DNA of 64,000 nucleotides from JAWCMQ01 sp039091255. GTDB lineage: Archaea; Aenigmatarchaeota; Aenigmatarchaeia; GW2011-AR5; JACRAC01. The stretch spans positions 1 through 64,000 of the forward strand of contig JAWCMQ010000004.1 in the NCBI GenBank assembly GCA_039091255.1. Reading direction: 5' to 3'. The notes under the pieces were generated by a model, which saw only the letters and a program-made list of their open reading frames with translations, was not told the origin of the DNA and did not search any database. The translations under genes were made by a program, and so were the position numbers. Shown one piece after another: positions 34,881-41,883 of this stretch. The stretch's first letter is position 1. The number at the start of each line of letters is the position of its first letter.

Positions 34881-35411
34881 TTAACCTAGCTTATAAAGCT
34901 CGACATCCTCATAAATTGGTCCGTTTGGTGTCAGCGTAGAGCGCTTTAGCGCAAAACGGTCTACAACCTGGCGTCCGATTACCGCCGCACCCAGGCATTC
35001 GAGCCGCTCTTTGAGATAAATTGGCCTTTGCTTGACACGAGCAATCGTCAGGTGCGAAACAAAGCCACGATCGCGGCGTATGCCGAGCGGTGCGAGAGCC
35101 TCCTCTACCCTCGCAGCAAGCTCCGCCAACTGCCCTTTGCAATCTAGCCAGACGACATTGACCCTTTTCCCGCCAGGCGGAAAGGTGCCAACGCCCCCAA
35201 TTTCTACCTCAAACGGACGCATCTTTACCCCCCGAAGGGCCTCCCGGATTTTACCTGTGAGCTCTTCAGAAACTTCACCTATGAACCTTAGCGTCAGATG
35301 AAGATTCTGGCGCTCAACAAGCTTGATTGCGGGCTCTAGGATTCGCGTTTGGATTCCCACAACCTTGTCTTTGAGCGGTTCATCGATTTCTACAGCAACA
35401 AATAGCCGCAT
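34881..35411 (-). CDS. thpR: RNA 2',3'-cyclic phosphodiesterase (2H phosphoesterase, LigT-like)
   Basis: A 176-residue protein from the ATG giving MRLFVAVEIDEPLKDKV; another ATG lies six codons upstream. The two H-x-T motifs of the 2H superfamily are LHLTLRFIGEV (about residue 37) and SHLTIARVKQ (about residue 120). These form the symmetric active site that opens 2',3'-cyclic phosphates. In archaea and bacteria the enzyme is linked to RNA end repair and, historically, to tRNA half ligation. The window's tRNA introns make an RNA-ligation context plausible, but no ligase is adjacent. Confidence 0.9.
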   Translation of the reverse strand: MRLFVAVEIDEPLKDKVVGIQTRILEPAIKLVERQNLHLTLRFIGEVSEELTGKIREALRGVKMRPFEVEIGGVGTFPPGGKRVNVVWLDCKGQLAELAARVEEALAPLGIRRDRGFVSHLTIARVKQRPIYLKERLECLGAAVIGRQVVDRFALKRSTLTPNGPIYEDVELYKLG

Positions 35412-35534
35412 AGCACTATTGTTCGGCATCCGAGGAATATAAGGCTTAAGTCAAGATTTCGGTGGCACATCGCGCTATAAACACATTCTTTTGTGAGAGT
35501 TGGCTACGGCGGTACATTTCCATACGACAGAAAA

Positions 35535-35933
35535 ATGCGTCAAATTGCGGTTTGGCGCGAAATAAACGCAAGGAAGCTTTTTATGTTCACCTGTCTAATT
35601 TATCGCTTGAGTTTGGTGCTGGAGATGGGGAGAAAAGCTGGTTATAATCCGAAGACAATAGCCTCATTGATGGCGATTTTAGCATCTAAGCCTGAAGGGC
35701 TGTGGTTGCGCCGTCTCGCGAAAGAAGCAGGACTACACCCAAGCACGGTAAGCAAGTATCTAGCCGGGCCTCTGAAGCCTTTCATTGAATCCAGCTCCCT
35801 AGGAGCTCCCGGCGAAAAACCTCTGTTAATTGTTGTGAGACTTAAACCGGTTGTTTTGCAGCGCTTAGCCGAAGGAGCAAGCATAGCAGATATAATGAAA
35901 CTCCTCAGCCTTATAGAAACCGCCTCAAAGTGA
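35535..35933 (+). CDS. Winged-helix DNA-binding protein
   Basis: The DNA-binding domain is clear: TIASLMAILASKPEGLWLRR (start of the wing fold), then LAKEAGLHPSTVSKYL as helix-turn-helix, then a basic strand ending RLKPVVLQRL. The start is uncertain: a GTG at 35493 lies upstream of the likely transcription start (CTATAAAC at 35475-35482), so the ATG at 35535 or a later one at 35625 is more likely. It is the gene immediately before the iteron array and the AAA+ ATPase on the same strand, so it is a candidate binder of the iterons. Confidence 0.65.
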   Translation: MRQIAVWREINARKLFMFTCLIYRLSLVLEMGRKAGYNPKTIASLMAILASKPEGLWLRRLAKEAGLHPSTVSKYLAGPLKPFIESSSLGAPGEKPLLIVVRLKPVVLQRLAEGASIADIMKLLSLIETASK

Positions 35934-36052
35934 GTATTCCAAAGCAAATTCGTCAAATTCTGAATTAAATTTTAAATTAAAGACATATTTTGTTATATAA
36001 TGTTTGATAAACCCTCTCAGCAATACTCACATAAATTCAACGTTATTTGTAT

Positions 36053-36241
36053 GTAAAATGAACTTCACTTCACCATCACGTGAACTTCACGTGAATGTCT
36101 AACAATAAAATGAACAAAATATGAACAGAACAGGCCAAAATTAGCTCTTTTATGACCGCTTTGTACAATTCACGTGAACATCACGTGAAATTCACGACAA
36201 ACACGTGAACTTCACGACCAAAAACAATTTAAAACGTGAAG
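36053..36241. repeat. Array of 11-bp iterons, consensus TTCACGTGAAC, in an AT-rich spacer
   Basis: This gene-free 320-base spacer holds at least ten related 11-mers in two clusters. Left cluster: GTAAAATGAAC (36053), TTCACTTCACC (36064), ATCACGTGAAC (36075), TTCACGTGAAT (36086), with ATAAAATGAAC (36105) and AAAATATGAAC (36116) beyond. Right cluster: TTCACGTGAAC (36169), ATCACGTGAAA (36180), TTCACGACAAA (36191), AACACGTGAAC (36200), TTCACGACCAA (36211) and AAAACGTGAAG (36231). The core is the palindrome CACGTG. Most copies are one helical turn apart, so a protein would contact one face of DNA. The last copies flank a TATA-like TTTAAAAC at 36228-36235, 20-27 bases before the next gene. Confidence 0.85.
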
Positions 36242-36254
36242 GTAATAATGCGCT

Positions 36255-37328
36255 ATGCAATCAGCAGATGCCTTTCGAGCATGGCTTGCGCGTCAAGGCT
36301 GGGCATCAAACCCGTTTACCTTTGCAATACTTCCAGAATTGCTTGTAGGCTACAGCAGGCAAATGGATGAGTTGCGCTCAGCGATAGCTTCAGGCCATAC
36401 CCTGGCAGTGTTGCTAGGCCCAACAGGCTCCGGAAAGACGACTTTGTTGAAAGCGCTTGCTGCTAGCATAACAGATAAAGATGTCGTATATTTGCCAAAA
36501 CCGCCGGTCCAGCCAGATGAGTTCGTCGGCATATTCAACGAGCGTTATATGGCCGGCTGGTGGGTTTTCCGCCGCTACGCCTCGTCCCTTTTTAGCCTTC
36601 CGCAATTCCTGAATAGCTCCCTGAAGCGTAAGAAGCGAGGCCTCGTTCTGATTATCGATGAAGCCCATGAAGCGCCAGACGCTGTGCTCGAATGGCTGCG
36701 GGTGCTCACCGACCAGGTTGACCAAGCAACAATAATCCTGTCCGCCCTGCCCGTGTTCAACCAGCATCTTGCGCAGCATCTCGAGACGCTTAGGAAGCGG
36801 ATTTCGGCGAAAATTGAGCTTCTATCCCTAACAAAAGAAGAAATGACAGCGATGATTGCAAGAAGAATAGCTTTTGTAGGAGGTTTGGGCAACTTCTCGC
36901 CGCAGATGCTTGATTACATATACGCGCAAACAGCCGGCTTCCCGAGAGAGGTGCTGCGTGTTTGCGACAAAGCCATAAGGCACGCCTTTGAGGCCAACAT
37001 AGACGTGCCGGCATTGTTGCCAGAACATTTCATGCAGCCTCCCCAGCCGGCAGAGCAGCCTCCACAATTGGACATTTTGCCCGAGCGCCAGCGCCAGCTT
37101 TTGGAACTGATGGCAACATTTCCCGCCGCAGTTTCACCAGGCGAACTGCTTAGTGCGCTGACAGCCCAAAGCCCTCAAGAGTACCCTACACGACAGCATG
37201 GCATACGAGCCGTTAATAACATCCTCAAGCGCCTACTCGAACTAGGCTATGTGACTCGCGAGCCGCGCCAGAAAACGTTCGTGTATGCTCTATCACCAAG
37301 AGTTAAAACAATATTTATTAAAAGATAG
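36255..37328 (+). CDS. AAA+ ATPase with C-terminal winged helix (ExeA/Orc-like), downstream of iterons
   Basis: A 357-residue protein. Walker A is GPTGSGKT (55-62) and Walker B LVLIIDEAHEAP (DEAH at 135-138). A sensor-1 region follows (IILSALPVFNQHL), then the Arg-rich LRKRISAKIELLSLTKEEM. The C-terminal domain (about 270-350) is a winged helix with RQRQLLELMATF and AVNNILKRLLELGYVTREPR. The architecture resembles Orc1/Cdc6 and ExeA/TniB-type ATPases, but it is not a standard Orc1. The TATA box lies about 26 bases upstream of the ATG, so the mRNA is probably leaderless. Iterons overlapping the promoter suggest autoregulation or origin binding. Confidence 0.8.
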   Translation: MQSADAFRAWLARQGWASNPFTFAILPELLVGYSRQMDELRSAIASGHTLAVLLGPTGSGKTTLLKALAASITDKDVVYLPKPPVQPDEFVGIFNERYMAGWWVFRRYASSLFSLPQFLNSSLKRKKRGLVLIIDEAHEAPDAVLEWLRVLTDQVDQATIILSALPVFNQHLAQHLETLRKRISAKIELLSLTKEEMTAMIARRIAFVGGLGNFSPQMLDYIYAQTAGFPREVLRVCDKAIRHAFEANIDVPALLPEHFMQPPQPAEQPPQLDILPERQRQLLELMATFPAAVSPGELLSALTAQSPQEYPTRQHGIRAVNNILKRLLELGYVTREPRQKTFVYALSPRVKTIFIKR

Positions 37329-37435
37329 GTTATAAAATATATTTTAAGCGGGCAACATTGTCTATCTCTAACAAAAGAAAGGCCGCGACGCATAAACATC
37401 CGAACGCATTAAGTCGCCGCAAAGCAAATACTCTT

Positions 37436-37984
37436 ATGGCGGGAAAAAAGAAATGCGTAATCCTCATCGTAGGTATGCCAGGAAGCGGTAAAACGGTCGC
37501 CGCCCGAGTAGCTATGCAGCTCGGTTTTCGCGTCTTCTCGTTCGGCGACGTGATACGCGACGAGGTCAGAGCGCGCGGCCTGAAGCCCAACGAAGAAAAC
37601 GTTGAGCGCGTAGCTAATTGGTTTCATTCTGGTCGCGAGCATCTGCTTGTGCGGCGGCTAGAGCGAAAATTGTGCAGAGTTAAAGCGACAAAACCATTCG
37701 TGCTCGAAGGCGCACGCTCGCCGCTACAGTTGAGCGCGCTCAAGAAGAAGTTTAATGTGCGCATACTCGCAATCACGCTTCCGCGGCGCGTGCGATGGAA
37801 GCGTCAACTTGCGCGTGGCCGGTCGGACATCAGAACGCTCGCTGATGCACGAGCCCGCGACGAGCGTGAGCTGTCCTACGGCATAAGAAAGCTTATAGCG
37901 CAGGCAGACTGGCGCATATCATCAAACTGTACGCTTAAGGAATTTCGTGCGCGCTGCCGTCGCCTTTTTCGTTTATTAAGCTAA
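37436..37984 (+). CDS. UPF0200 P-loop kinase-like protein
   Basis: A 182-residue protein from the ATG giving MAGKKKCVILIVGMPGSGKT; a TTG 78 bases upstream adds an unconvincing Lys/Arg-rich leader. The P-loop is GMPGSGKT. RVFSFGDVIRDEVRARGLKP followed by NEENVERVANWF is diagnostic of the archaeal UPF0200 family, related to adenylate and dephospho-CoA kinases. FVLEGARSPLQLSALKK fits the nucleotide-monophosphate side. Substrate unknown. It follows the AAA+ gene with an AT-rich spacer (AAAATATATTTTAA) that may carry its own promoter. Confidence 0.82.
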   Translation: MAGKKKCVILIVGMPGSGKTVAARVAMQLGFRVFSFGDVIRDEVRARGLKPNEENVERVANWFHSGREHLLVRRLERKLCRVKATKPFVLEGARSPLQLSALKKKFNVRILAITLPRRVRWKRQLARGRSDIRTLADARARDERELSYGIRKLIAQADWRISSNCTLKEFRARCRRLFRLLS

Positions 37985-38068
37985 CCCAGTGCGCATTTTC
38001 GCACAAACTATTTAAGTCTCGTGCGGCAATTAGGCACAGGAGCAGCATCGTAGAAGCTGGTGGCCACT

Positions 38069-38323
38069 ATGAAATCTCGCGGTCATGATATGGTAGGAAA
38101 AGCTGTTATCTCTGAAGAAAGCGGCCGAAAGTTTGGTGTCGTGGGAGACATGCAATTCGTAGCCGAATCGGGCGAGTTGCTAAATATCGTTCTCGTCGAA
38201 CCGACGCGGCATGCGTCAGAAGTTAGGCTCGAGCGAGACTCGCAAGGCCGGTTGCTCATACCATTCTCGTGCGTCAAGTCTGTTGGAGATTATGTTATAA
38301 TCTCCGAAAAGGAACTTGCGTGA
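38069..38323 (+). CDS. PRC-barrel domain protein
   Basis: An 84-residue protein from the ATG giving MKSRGHDMVGKAVISEESG; the codon three positions upstream is GTG. GRKFGVVGDMQFVAESGELL and LLIPFSCVKSVGDYVIIS match the PRC-barrel pattern (GKKxGxVxDxxFD.. and IPFSxVxxIGDVVIV). Short single-barrel forms are abundant in archaea, where they have been linked to RNA or division-protein interactions. It has a TATA-like CTATTTAAG about 55-60 bases upstream and is monocistronic. Confidence 0.85.
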   Translation: MKSRGHDMVGKAVISEESGRKFGVVGDMQFVAESGELLNIVLVEPTRHASEVRLERDSQGRLLIPFSCVKSVGDYVIISEKELA

Positions 38324-38367
38324 CAGCGATTTGTCATTATTTCTAAGCAAGCCTTCGGGCTTTCTGG

Positions 38368-38375
38368 CTTAAATA
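38368..38375 (+). promoter_or_regulatory. TATA box of radA
   Basis: CTTAAATA centred about 37 bases before the ATG at 38409 predicts transcription start near 38398 and an 11-base leader. This supports the start at 38409 rather than an in-frame upstream codon. Confidence 0.5.
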
Positions 38376-38408
38376 AATTAATTGACAATTCTCGCGTGTG
38401 GTGTGGTT

Positions 38409-39437
38409 ATGCCAAGGAAGCCCAAAGAAGCGCCAAACGAGCAGGAAGAAGTCGCTGATGTTTCTGAAGCGCCAGAGCAGCCGAAAGACGAAAAAAAGCC
38501 TGAAGAGATGACGCTCGAAGATCTGCCTGGCGTTGGCCCGAAGGGTGCGCAAAAGTTGCGCGAAGCCGGCTATGCAGACCTTATGGCTATCGCGGCCGCT
38601 AGCGCTGGAGAGATTAGCGCAGCCGCTGATTTGGGCGAGCTGACGGCCGAAAAGGTCATAGCAGCTGCCCGGCAAGCGCTCGACATGGGCTTTAAGCCGG
38701 CATCTGAAGTCTTGGAGCACAGGCAAGAAATAGGCAAACTAACAACGGGTTCCAAAGCCCTGGATGCGCTATTTAAAGGCGGCATCGAAACACAAACGAT
38801 AACAGAAGCCTATGGCGCATTTTCATCAGGGAAATCGCAGCTCGGCTTCCAGCTCGCCGTTAATGTTCAGTTGCCAAAGGAAAAGGGTGGTCTGAACGGC
38901 GCATGCCTGTTCATCGACACCGAGGCAACTTTCAGGCCCGAAAGGATAGTGCAGATAGCTGAAGGGATGGGGCTTGACGCGAAGAAAGTCCTGAGCAACA
39001 TCTACGTCGCCCGCGCATACAACTCAGATCATCAAATGGTCCTCGTCGAAAAGGCAAAGGATGTCATCAAGGAGAAGGGCATAAAGCTCGTCATTGTCGA
39101 CTCGCTGACAAACCACTTTCGCGCGGACTACAGCGGCCGCGGCGAGCTCGCAGCCCGCCAGCAGAAGCTGAACCGCCACATCCACGCCCTGCAGCGCCTT
39201 GCAGACGTGCACAATGTCGCTGTTTATGTGACAAACCAAGTCATGGCCCGTCCGGATATGATGTTTGGAGACCCAACAGCCGCCATCGGTGGGCACATCG
39301 TTGGCCACGGCACAGGAGTGCGCATATACCTCAGAAAGTCCAAGGGCGAAAAGCGCATAGCTCGCTTAATTGATAGTCCGTATCTGCCAGAAGGCGAAGC
39401 CGTGTTTGCAGTCACAGAAAAAGGGATTAGCGATTAA
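38409..39437 (+). CDS. radA: DNA repair and recombination protein RadA
   Basis: A 342-residue RecA/Rad51 homologue. An N-terminal acidic/Lys-rich tail (1-33) precedes the helix-hairpin-helix domain LEDLPGVGPKGAQKLREAGY (37-56). Walker A is GAFSSGKS (136-143), an unusual form of the family's GEFGSGKT. Walker B is in KLVIVDSLTNHFRADYSGRG. The DNA loops include MARPDMMFGDPTAAIGGHI. It forms filaments on single-stranded DNA and does strand exchange. RPA and histone genes lie just downstream on the other strand. Confidence 0.96.
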   Translation: MPRKPKEAPNEQEEVADVSEAPEQPKDEKKPEEMTLEDLPGVGPKGAQKLREAGYADLMAIAAASAGEISAAADLGELTAEKVIAAARQALDMGFKPASEVLEHRQEIGKLTTGSKALDALFKGGIETQTITEAYGAFSSGKSQLGFQLAVNVQLPKEKGGLNGACLFIDTEATFRPERIVQIAEGMGLDAKKVLSNIYVARAYNSDHQMVLVEKAKDVIKEKGIKLVIVDSLTNHFRADYSGRGELAARQQKLNRHIHALQRLADVHNVAVYVTNQVMARPDMMFGDPTAAIGGHIVGHGTGVRIYLRKSKGEKRIARLIDSPYLPEGEAVFAVTEKGISD

Positions 39438-39494
39438 GAATGGCAGGCAATCCGCTTGCGCACCGGAACGCATTTCTTAGGCACGCCGAAAATC

Positions 39495-40295
39495 TCAGGC
39501 GTTCGCTTGGCATCCCTCCTTTGCGCCCTCGCTTAGCAGCATCTCTGTCTCGCGCCGCACATCCGGTTCGGCCAAAGACTCAATGATGAACTCCAGCCTG
39601 TCAAAAAGCTTATTGCGCCGGACCGTGCCAGCTAAAACGAGTTCGCGCATCTTCGCTTGGCCGAAAAGCGCAGGAAGGCCTTTCCTGAGAACAATGTCCT
39701 TTGCCTGGGCGACCTTGAGGCCCAAGAGTGCCTCAGCGACTTCTTTGAACGCCACACACCGCATGGCGCCACTCCCATCGTCGAGCACGCCGCTAACATG
39801 CAAAGCATACGCGGGGTCGACTTTACCGTGCGTGATGCATGTATAGTTGCCCTCTTGGTCCTCTTTCAGCGTGACGCCGCACGTGGGGCAAATCTCGTAA
39901 AACGGGTTTGACTCAAAAAGCTGCACAAGCATGGCTCGCAGCTCCTTCTTCTGGCCTTCCTGAAGTTCGGCAATCATCGCCCGCCTTGAACTCGCTGCGC
40001 GTTCGAGCTTGCCAAACCTGCCAAGCCGAAGCTCAGGTCCGTAAAGCCCGGCTCGGACGTATCCCGAGATTTTAACGACATCTCCTTGGACGATGTCCTT
40101 TGCGCGCTCTACCTCTTCGTTCCATAGTGTAAGCCTTATGCTGCCCGTCTCGTCGGATAAGTTTAGCGCAAGTAACTGGCCGCTGCCCTTTTCAGTGGAA
40201 TACCCACGCCGAGAGATGCGCGTGACCACACCAATCACATCTACGTTCTGCATACCAGGAATAAGGTTCCCAATGCTTACGCGCTTCAGCTCCAT
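39495..40295 (-). CDS. Replication protein A (OB-fold single-stranded DNA-binding protein with zinc finger)
   Basis: A 266-residue protein from the ATG giving MELKRVSIGNLIPGM; a longer frame reading into the histone gene is not credible. The first OB-fold has VDVIGVVTRISRRGYSTEKG and LNLSDETGSIRLTLWNEEVE, typical of archaeal RPA. A zinc finger follows (CPTCGVTLKEDQEGNYTC, then His), and the second OB-like region ends with a C-terminal acidic stretch. It binds single-stranded DNA in replication and repair. It starts four bases after the histone stop, so histone and RPA form an operon. Confidence 0.9.
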   Translation of the reverse strand: MELKRVSIGNLIPGMQNVDVIGVVTRISRRGYSTEKGSGQLLALNLSDETGSIRLTLWNEEVERAKDIVQGDVVKISGYVRAGLYGPELRLGRFGKLERAASSRRAMIAELQEGQKKELRAMLVQLFESNPFYEICPTCGVTLKEDQEGNYTCITHGKVDPAYALHVSGVLDDGSGAMRCVAFKEVAEALLGLKVAQAKDIVLRKGLPALFGQAKMRELVLAGTVRRNKLFDRLEFIIESLAEPDVRRETEMLLSEGAKEGCQANA

Positions 40296-40299
40296 GCAA

Positions 40300-40584
40300 T
40301 CACGCCCCAACCGTTTCCACAATTTTTCTTGCAAGCTTGACATCTTCTGCCAAAACAGTCTGCCGGTTTGCATGGCTTGCGACCTTTGCAGCCTCCGCAA
40401 CAATCGCTGCCGCCCTGGTCTCAAGCGCACGGGCTAGTGCTCGTGCCGCATCATCGCTTACGCGGGACGCGCCAGCCTGCCTTATTACGCGCCGCAAAGG
40501 CTCTGTCGTGAAAGCGCACGCCGGAGTAGCGTCAGGCTTGGCACCGGCTTCAGCCGCATTTGCAAGCTGTTTGTCAGCAGTCAT
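40300..40584 (-). CDS. Archaeal histone with N-terminal extension
   Basis: A 94-residue protein. The last 68 residues form the histone fold: PLRRVIRQAGASRVSDDAAR, then a long Ala-rich central helix, then NRQTVLAEDVKLARKIVE, which matches the RVS...and T(V/I)LAEDV signatures. The first 26 residues are an extra, nearly neutral tail (TADKQLANAAEAGAKPDATP). Most archaeal histones have no tail. The ATG at 40584 is chosen because the TATA box predicts transcription start near 40592; a GTG three codons upstream would be at the 5' end. It probably wraps DNA as a dimer-based polymer. Confidence 0.9.
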   Translation of the reverse strand: MTADKQLANAAEAGAKPDATPACAFTTEPLRRVIRQAGASRVSDDAARALARALETRAAAIVAEAAKVASHANRQTVLAEDVKLARKIVETVGA

Positions 40585-40610
40585 CACAAACACGACGCAA
40601 ACTTATCTTA

Positions 40611-40623
40611 AAAATTATTTAAA
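40611..40623. promoter_or_regulatory. Shared bidirectional TATA region between histone and winged-helix gene
   Basis: ATTATTTAAAT reads as a TATA box on both strands. On the minus strand TTTAAATA (40615-40622) is about 26 bases before the predicted histone start site near 40592. On the plus strand the same block would start transcription near 40645, before the ATG at 40669. Confidence 0.5.
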
Positions 40624-40668
40624 TCGGGAAAAAGATATTACACGCAACACATTTGCGAAGGGTTTGCG

Positions 40669-41022
40669 ATGATCACAACAAAAGCTGAGCTTGAGGAGCT
40701 GTTCTTGCGCCGCAAGCCTGTCAAGCTGCTCATGGCGCTGCGCTTACACCCATCTTCCGCTTACATTTCTACGCTTTCGAAAGAGACTGATTGCACATAT
40801 TCTCACACTGTAAAGCTTCTTGAGGAGTTCCATGCGCTCGGGCTCGTCGAATTCGAAAAGTCCGGTCGAGTAAAGTACATCAAGCTGACGCCAGACGGCG
40901 AGGAGCTTGCCACGAATTTCGAGGCAGTCCTCAGGAAGTTCAGCAAGCTCCAACCGAAGATCGAAAAGAGGCCTCCAGCGCCATACCTTGCCAAACGGGC
41001 CGAGAAAGGAATAGCGCAGTAG
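40669..41022 (+). CDS. Winged-helix transcriptional regulator (MarR/ArsR-like)
   Basis: A 117-residue protein with a single winged helix: KPVKLLMALRLHPSSAYIST (helix 1 and strand), LSKETDCTYSHTVKLLEEFH (helix-turn-helix) and LGLVEFEKSGRVKYIKLTPD (wing), ending in a short helical tail. This is the form of many archaeal one-component regulators. No ligand-binding domain is present. It is divergent from the histone-RPA operon and shares its promoter region, so it may regulate that operon as well as itself. Confidence 0.82.
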   Translation: MITTKAELEELFLRRKPVKLLMALRLHPSSAYISTLSKETDCTYSHTVKLLEEFHALGLVEFEKSGRVKYIKLTPDGEELATNFEAVLRKFSKLQPKIEKRPPAPYLAKRAEKGIAQ

Positions 41023-41144
41023 ATTTCTCGCCAGGCTTCATTCTTTCCAAATTCTTACAAAAACTGTACTTTTTCAGGGCTGCCGATTTGTTTAACCTCG
41101 TAACTCCTACCTAACACAATAATTCCTTTCGAATAACGCAAAAG

Positions 41145-41152
41145 TTATATAT
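41145..41152 (+). promoter_or_regulatory. TATA box for the structured leader/winged-helix gene
   Basis: TTATATAT within AAAAGTTATATATGCCA predicts transcription start near 41175, which coincides with the start of a series of hairpins. The element is nearly the same as that at 13895. Confidence 0.55.
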
Positions 41153-41174
41153 GCCATGGGCAGAAGCAGTTAGC

Positions 41175-41290
41175 GTGCCACCTTGGTGGCCAGGCAAAGA
41201 TGTGCAAATCAGGGCATTTTGCACCGGTGCTCTGGGCTAAAGATGAGGCTTTGGAACGCGTAATGGCGTGTCATAAGCCACATCCGAGTT
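41175..41290 (+). ncRNA. Candidate structured leader or small RNA with three hairpins
   Basis: From the predicted transcription start there are three consecutive helices: GCCAC-CTTG-GTGGC (41177-41190, a CUUG tetraloop), GTGCAAA (41202-41208) with TTTGCAC (41218-41224), and GGCTT...AAGCC (about 41247-41281) with an inner ACGC/GCGT. No open frame with a good start fills this 120-base stretch. It may be the leader of the gene at 41298 or an independent RNA; there is no recognisable C/D or tRNA feature. Confidence 0.4.
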
Positions 41291-41297
41291 GAGGAAT

Positions 41298-41828
41298 ATG
41301 CCCAAAAAGAAGCTCTCCGACATGGTATTCCAACGCATTGCCCCACCAGATGAGAAGGCGAACATAACCAGTCGCGACCTATGTAACGTGCTCGTGCGCC
41401 GCTTGGGCTTGAAGCGGAAAGAGAGCCGCGCGGATCATGCCAACCTCCTCTATGAGATGGTGAAGTATCGCCGTGAAAATATACCAGTGGCCATAGACAA
41501 GATTGCTCAGCTGTTAAGCGTAAGCCAGTCGCAGGCATACGAGGAAATCCGCAAGTGGCGAACGCTTGGGCTTATAGAATTTGTCAAGGTGCCGCAAGGG
41601 GCAGGATTTGTGAAGGGGTATATGCTTGCCGGAGCCACCACAAACCGCCTCCTAGACAAGGTCGACGCTTCGTTTAAAGCGTTCATGCGACGCACGCGGC
41701 GAATAGCCAAAGACTTCGATGACATGATAGGCCTTGAGGTCGCCCGCCAGGAGAAAGCGGACAGAGCCGAAGAAAAGGCACCCGAGCAAGCAGAAGTCGT
41801 GTCCGAAGCGTCAGAAAAAGAAGCATAA
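41298..41828 (+). CDS. Helix-turn-helix protein of unknown target
   Basis: A 176-residue protein from the ATG giving MPKKKLSDMVFQRIAPPDEK; the codon three positions upstream is TTG. Central residues VAIDKIAQLLSVSQSQAYEE form a helix-turn-helix, followed by IRKWRTLGLIEFVKVPQGAG as the wing. The N-terminal region (ITSRDLCNVLVRRLGL) is helical. The last 30 residues are a charged Glu/Ala/Lys tail. It is a likely DNA-binding regulator, and the structured leader suggests post-transcriptional control. I cannot name the family. Confidence 0.7.
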   Translation: MPKKKLSDMVFQRIAPPDEKANITSRDLCNVLVRRLGLKRKESRADHANLLYEMVKYRRENIPVAIDKIAQLLSVSQSQAYEEIRKWRTLGLIEFVKVPQGAGFVKGYMLAGATTNRLLDKVDASFKAFMRRTRRIAKDFDDMIGLEVARQEKADRAEEKAPEQAEVVSEASEKEA

Positions 41829-41883
41829 CCTACAGGGTAGGGCTTGCGCAGTTTCCTTAAACCTTTTAATCGAAATTATCCTT

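Noticed and set aside
36053..36241. CRISPR array
   Set aside because: Repeat units are only 11 bp, mostly contiguous, with no unique spacers of 30-40 bp and no cas genes in the window.
39441..39584. Small plus-strand frame after radA (47 codons)
   Set aside because: Most of it is antisense to the RPA coding region; no promoter or ribosome-binding site and no recognisable protein pattern.
40296..40430. Longer N terminus of RPA overlapping the histone gene
   Set aside because: It is the histone coding sequence in another frame, Arg/Leu-rich, and archaeal RPA homology begins at MELKRVSIG.
41734..41883. Upstream extension of the radical-SAM-like protein
   Set aside because: The Lys/Arg/Pro-rich 50 residues are an alternative frame of the preceding gene; the ATG at 41884 fits the family's start.
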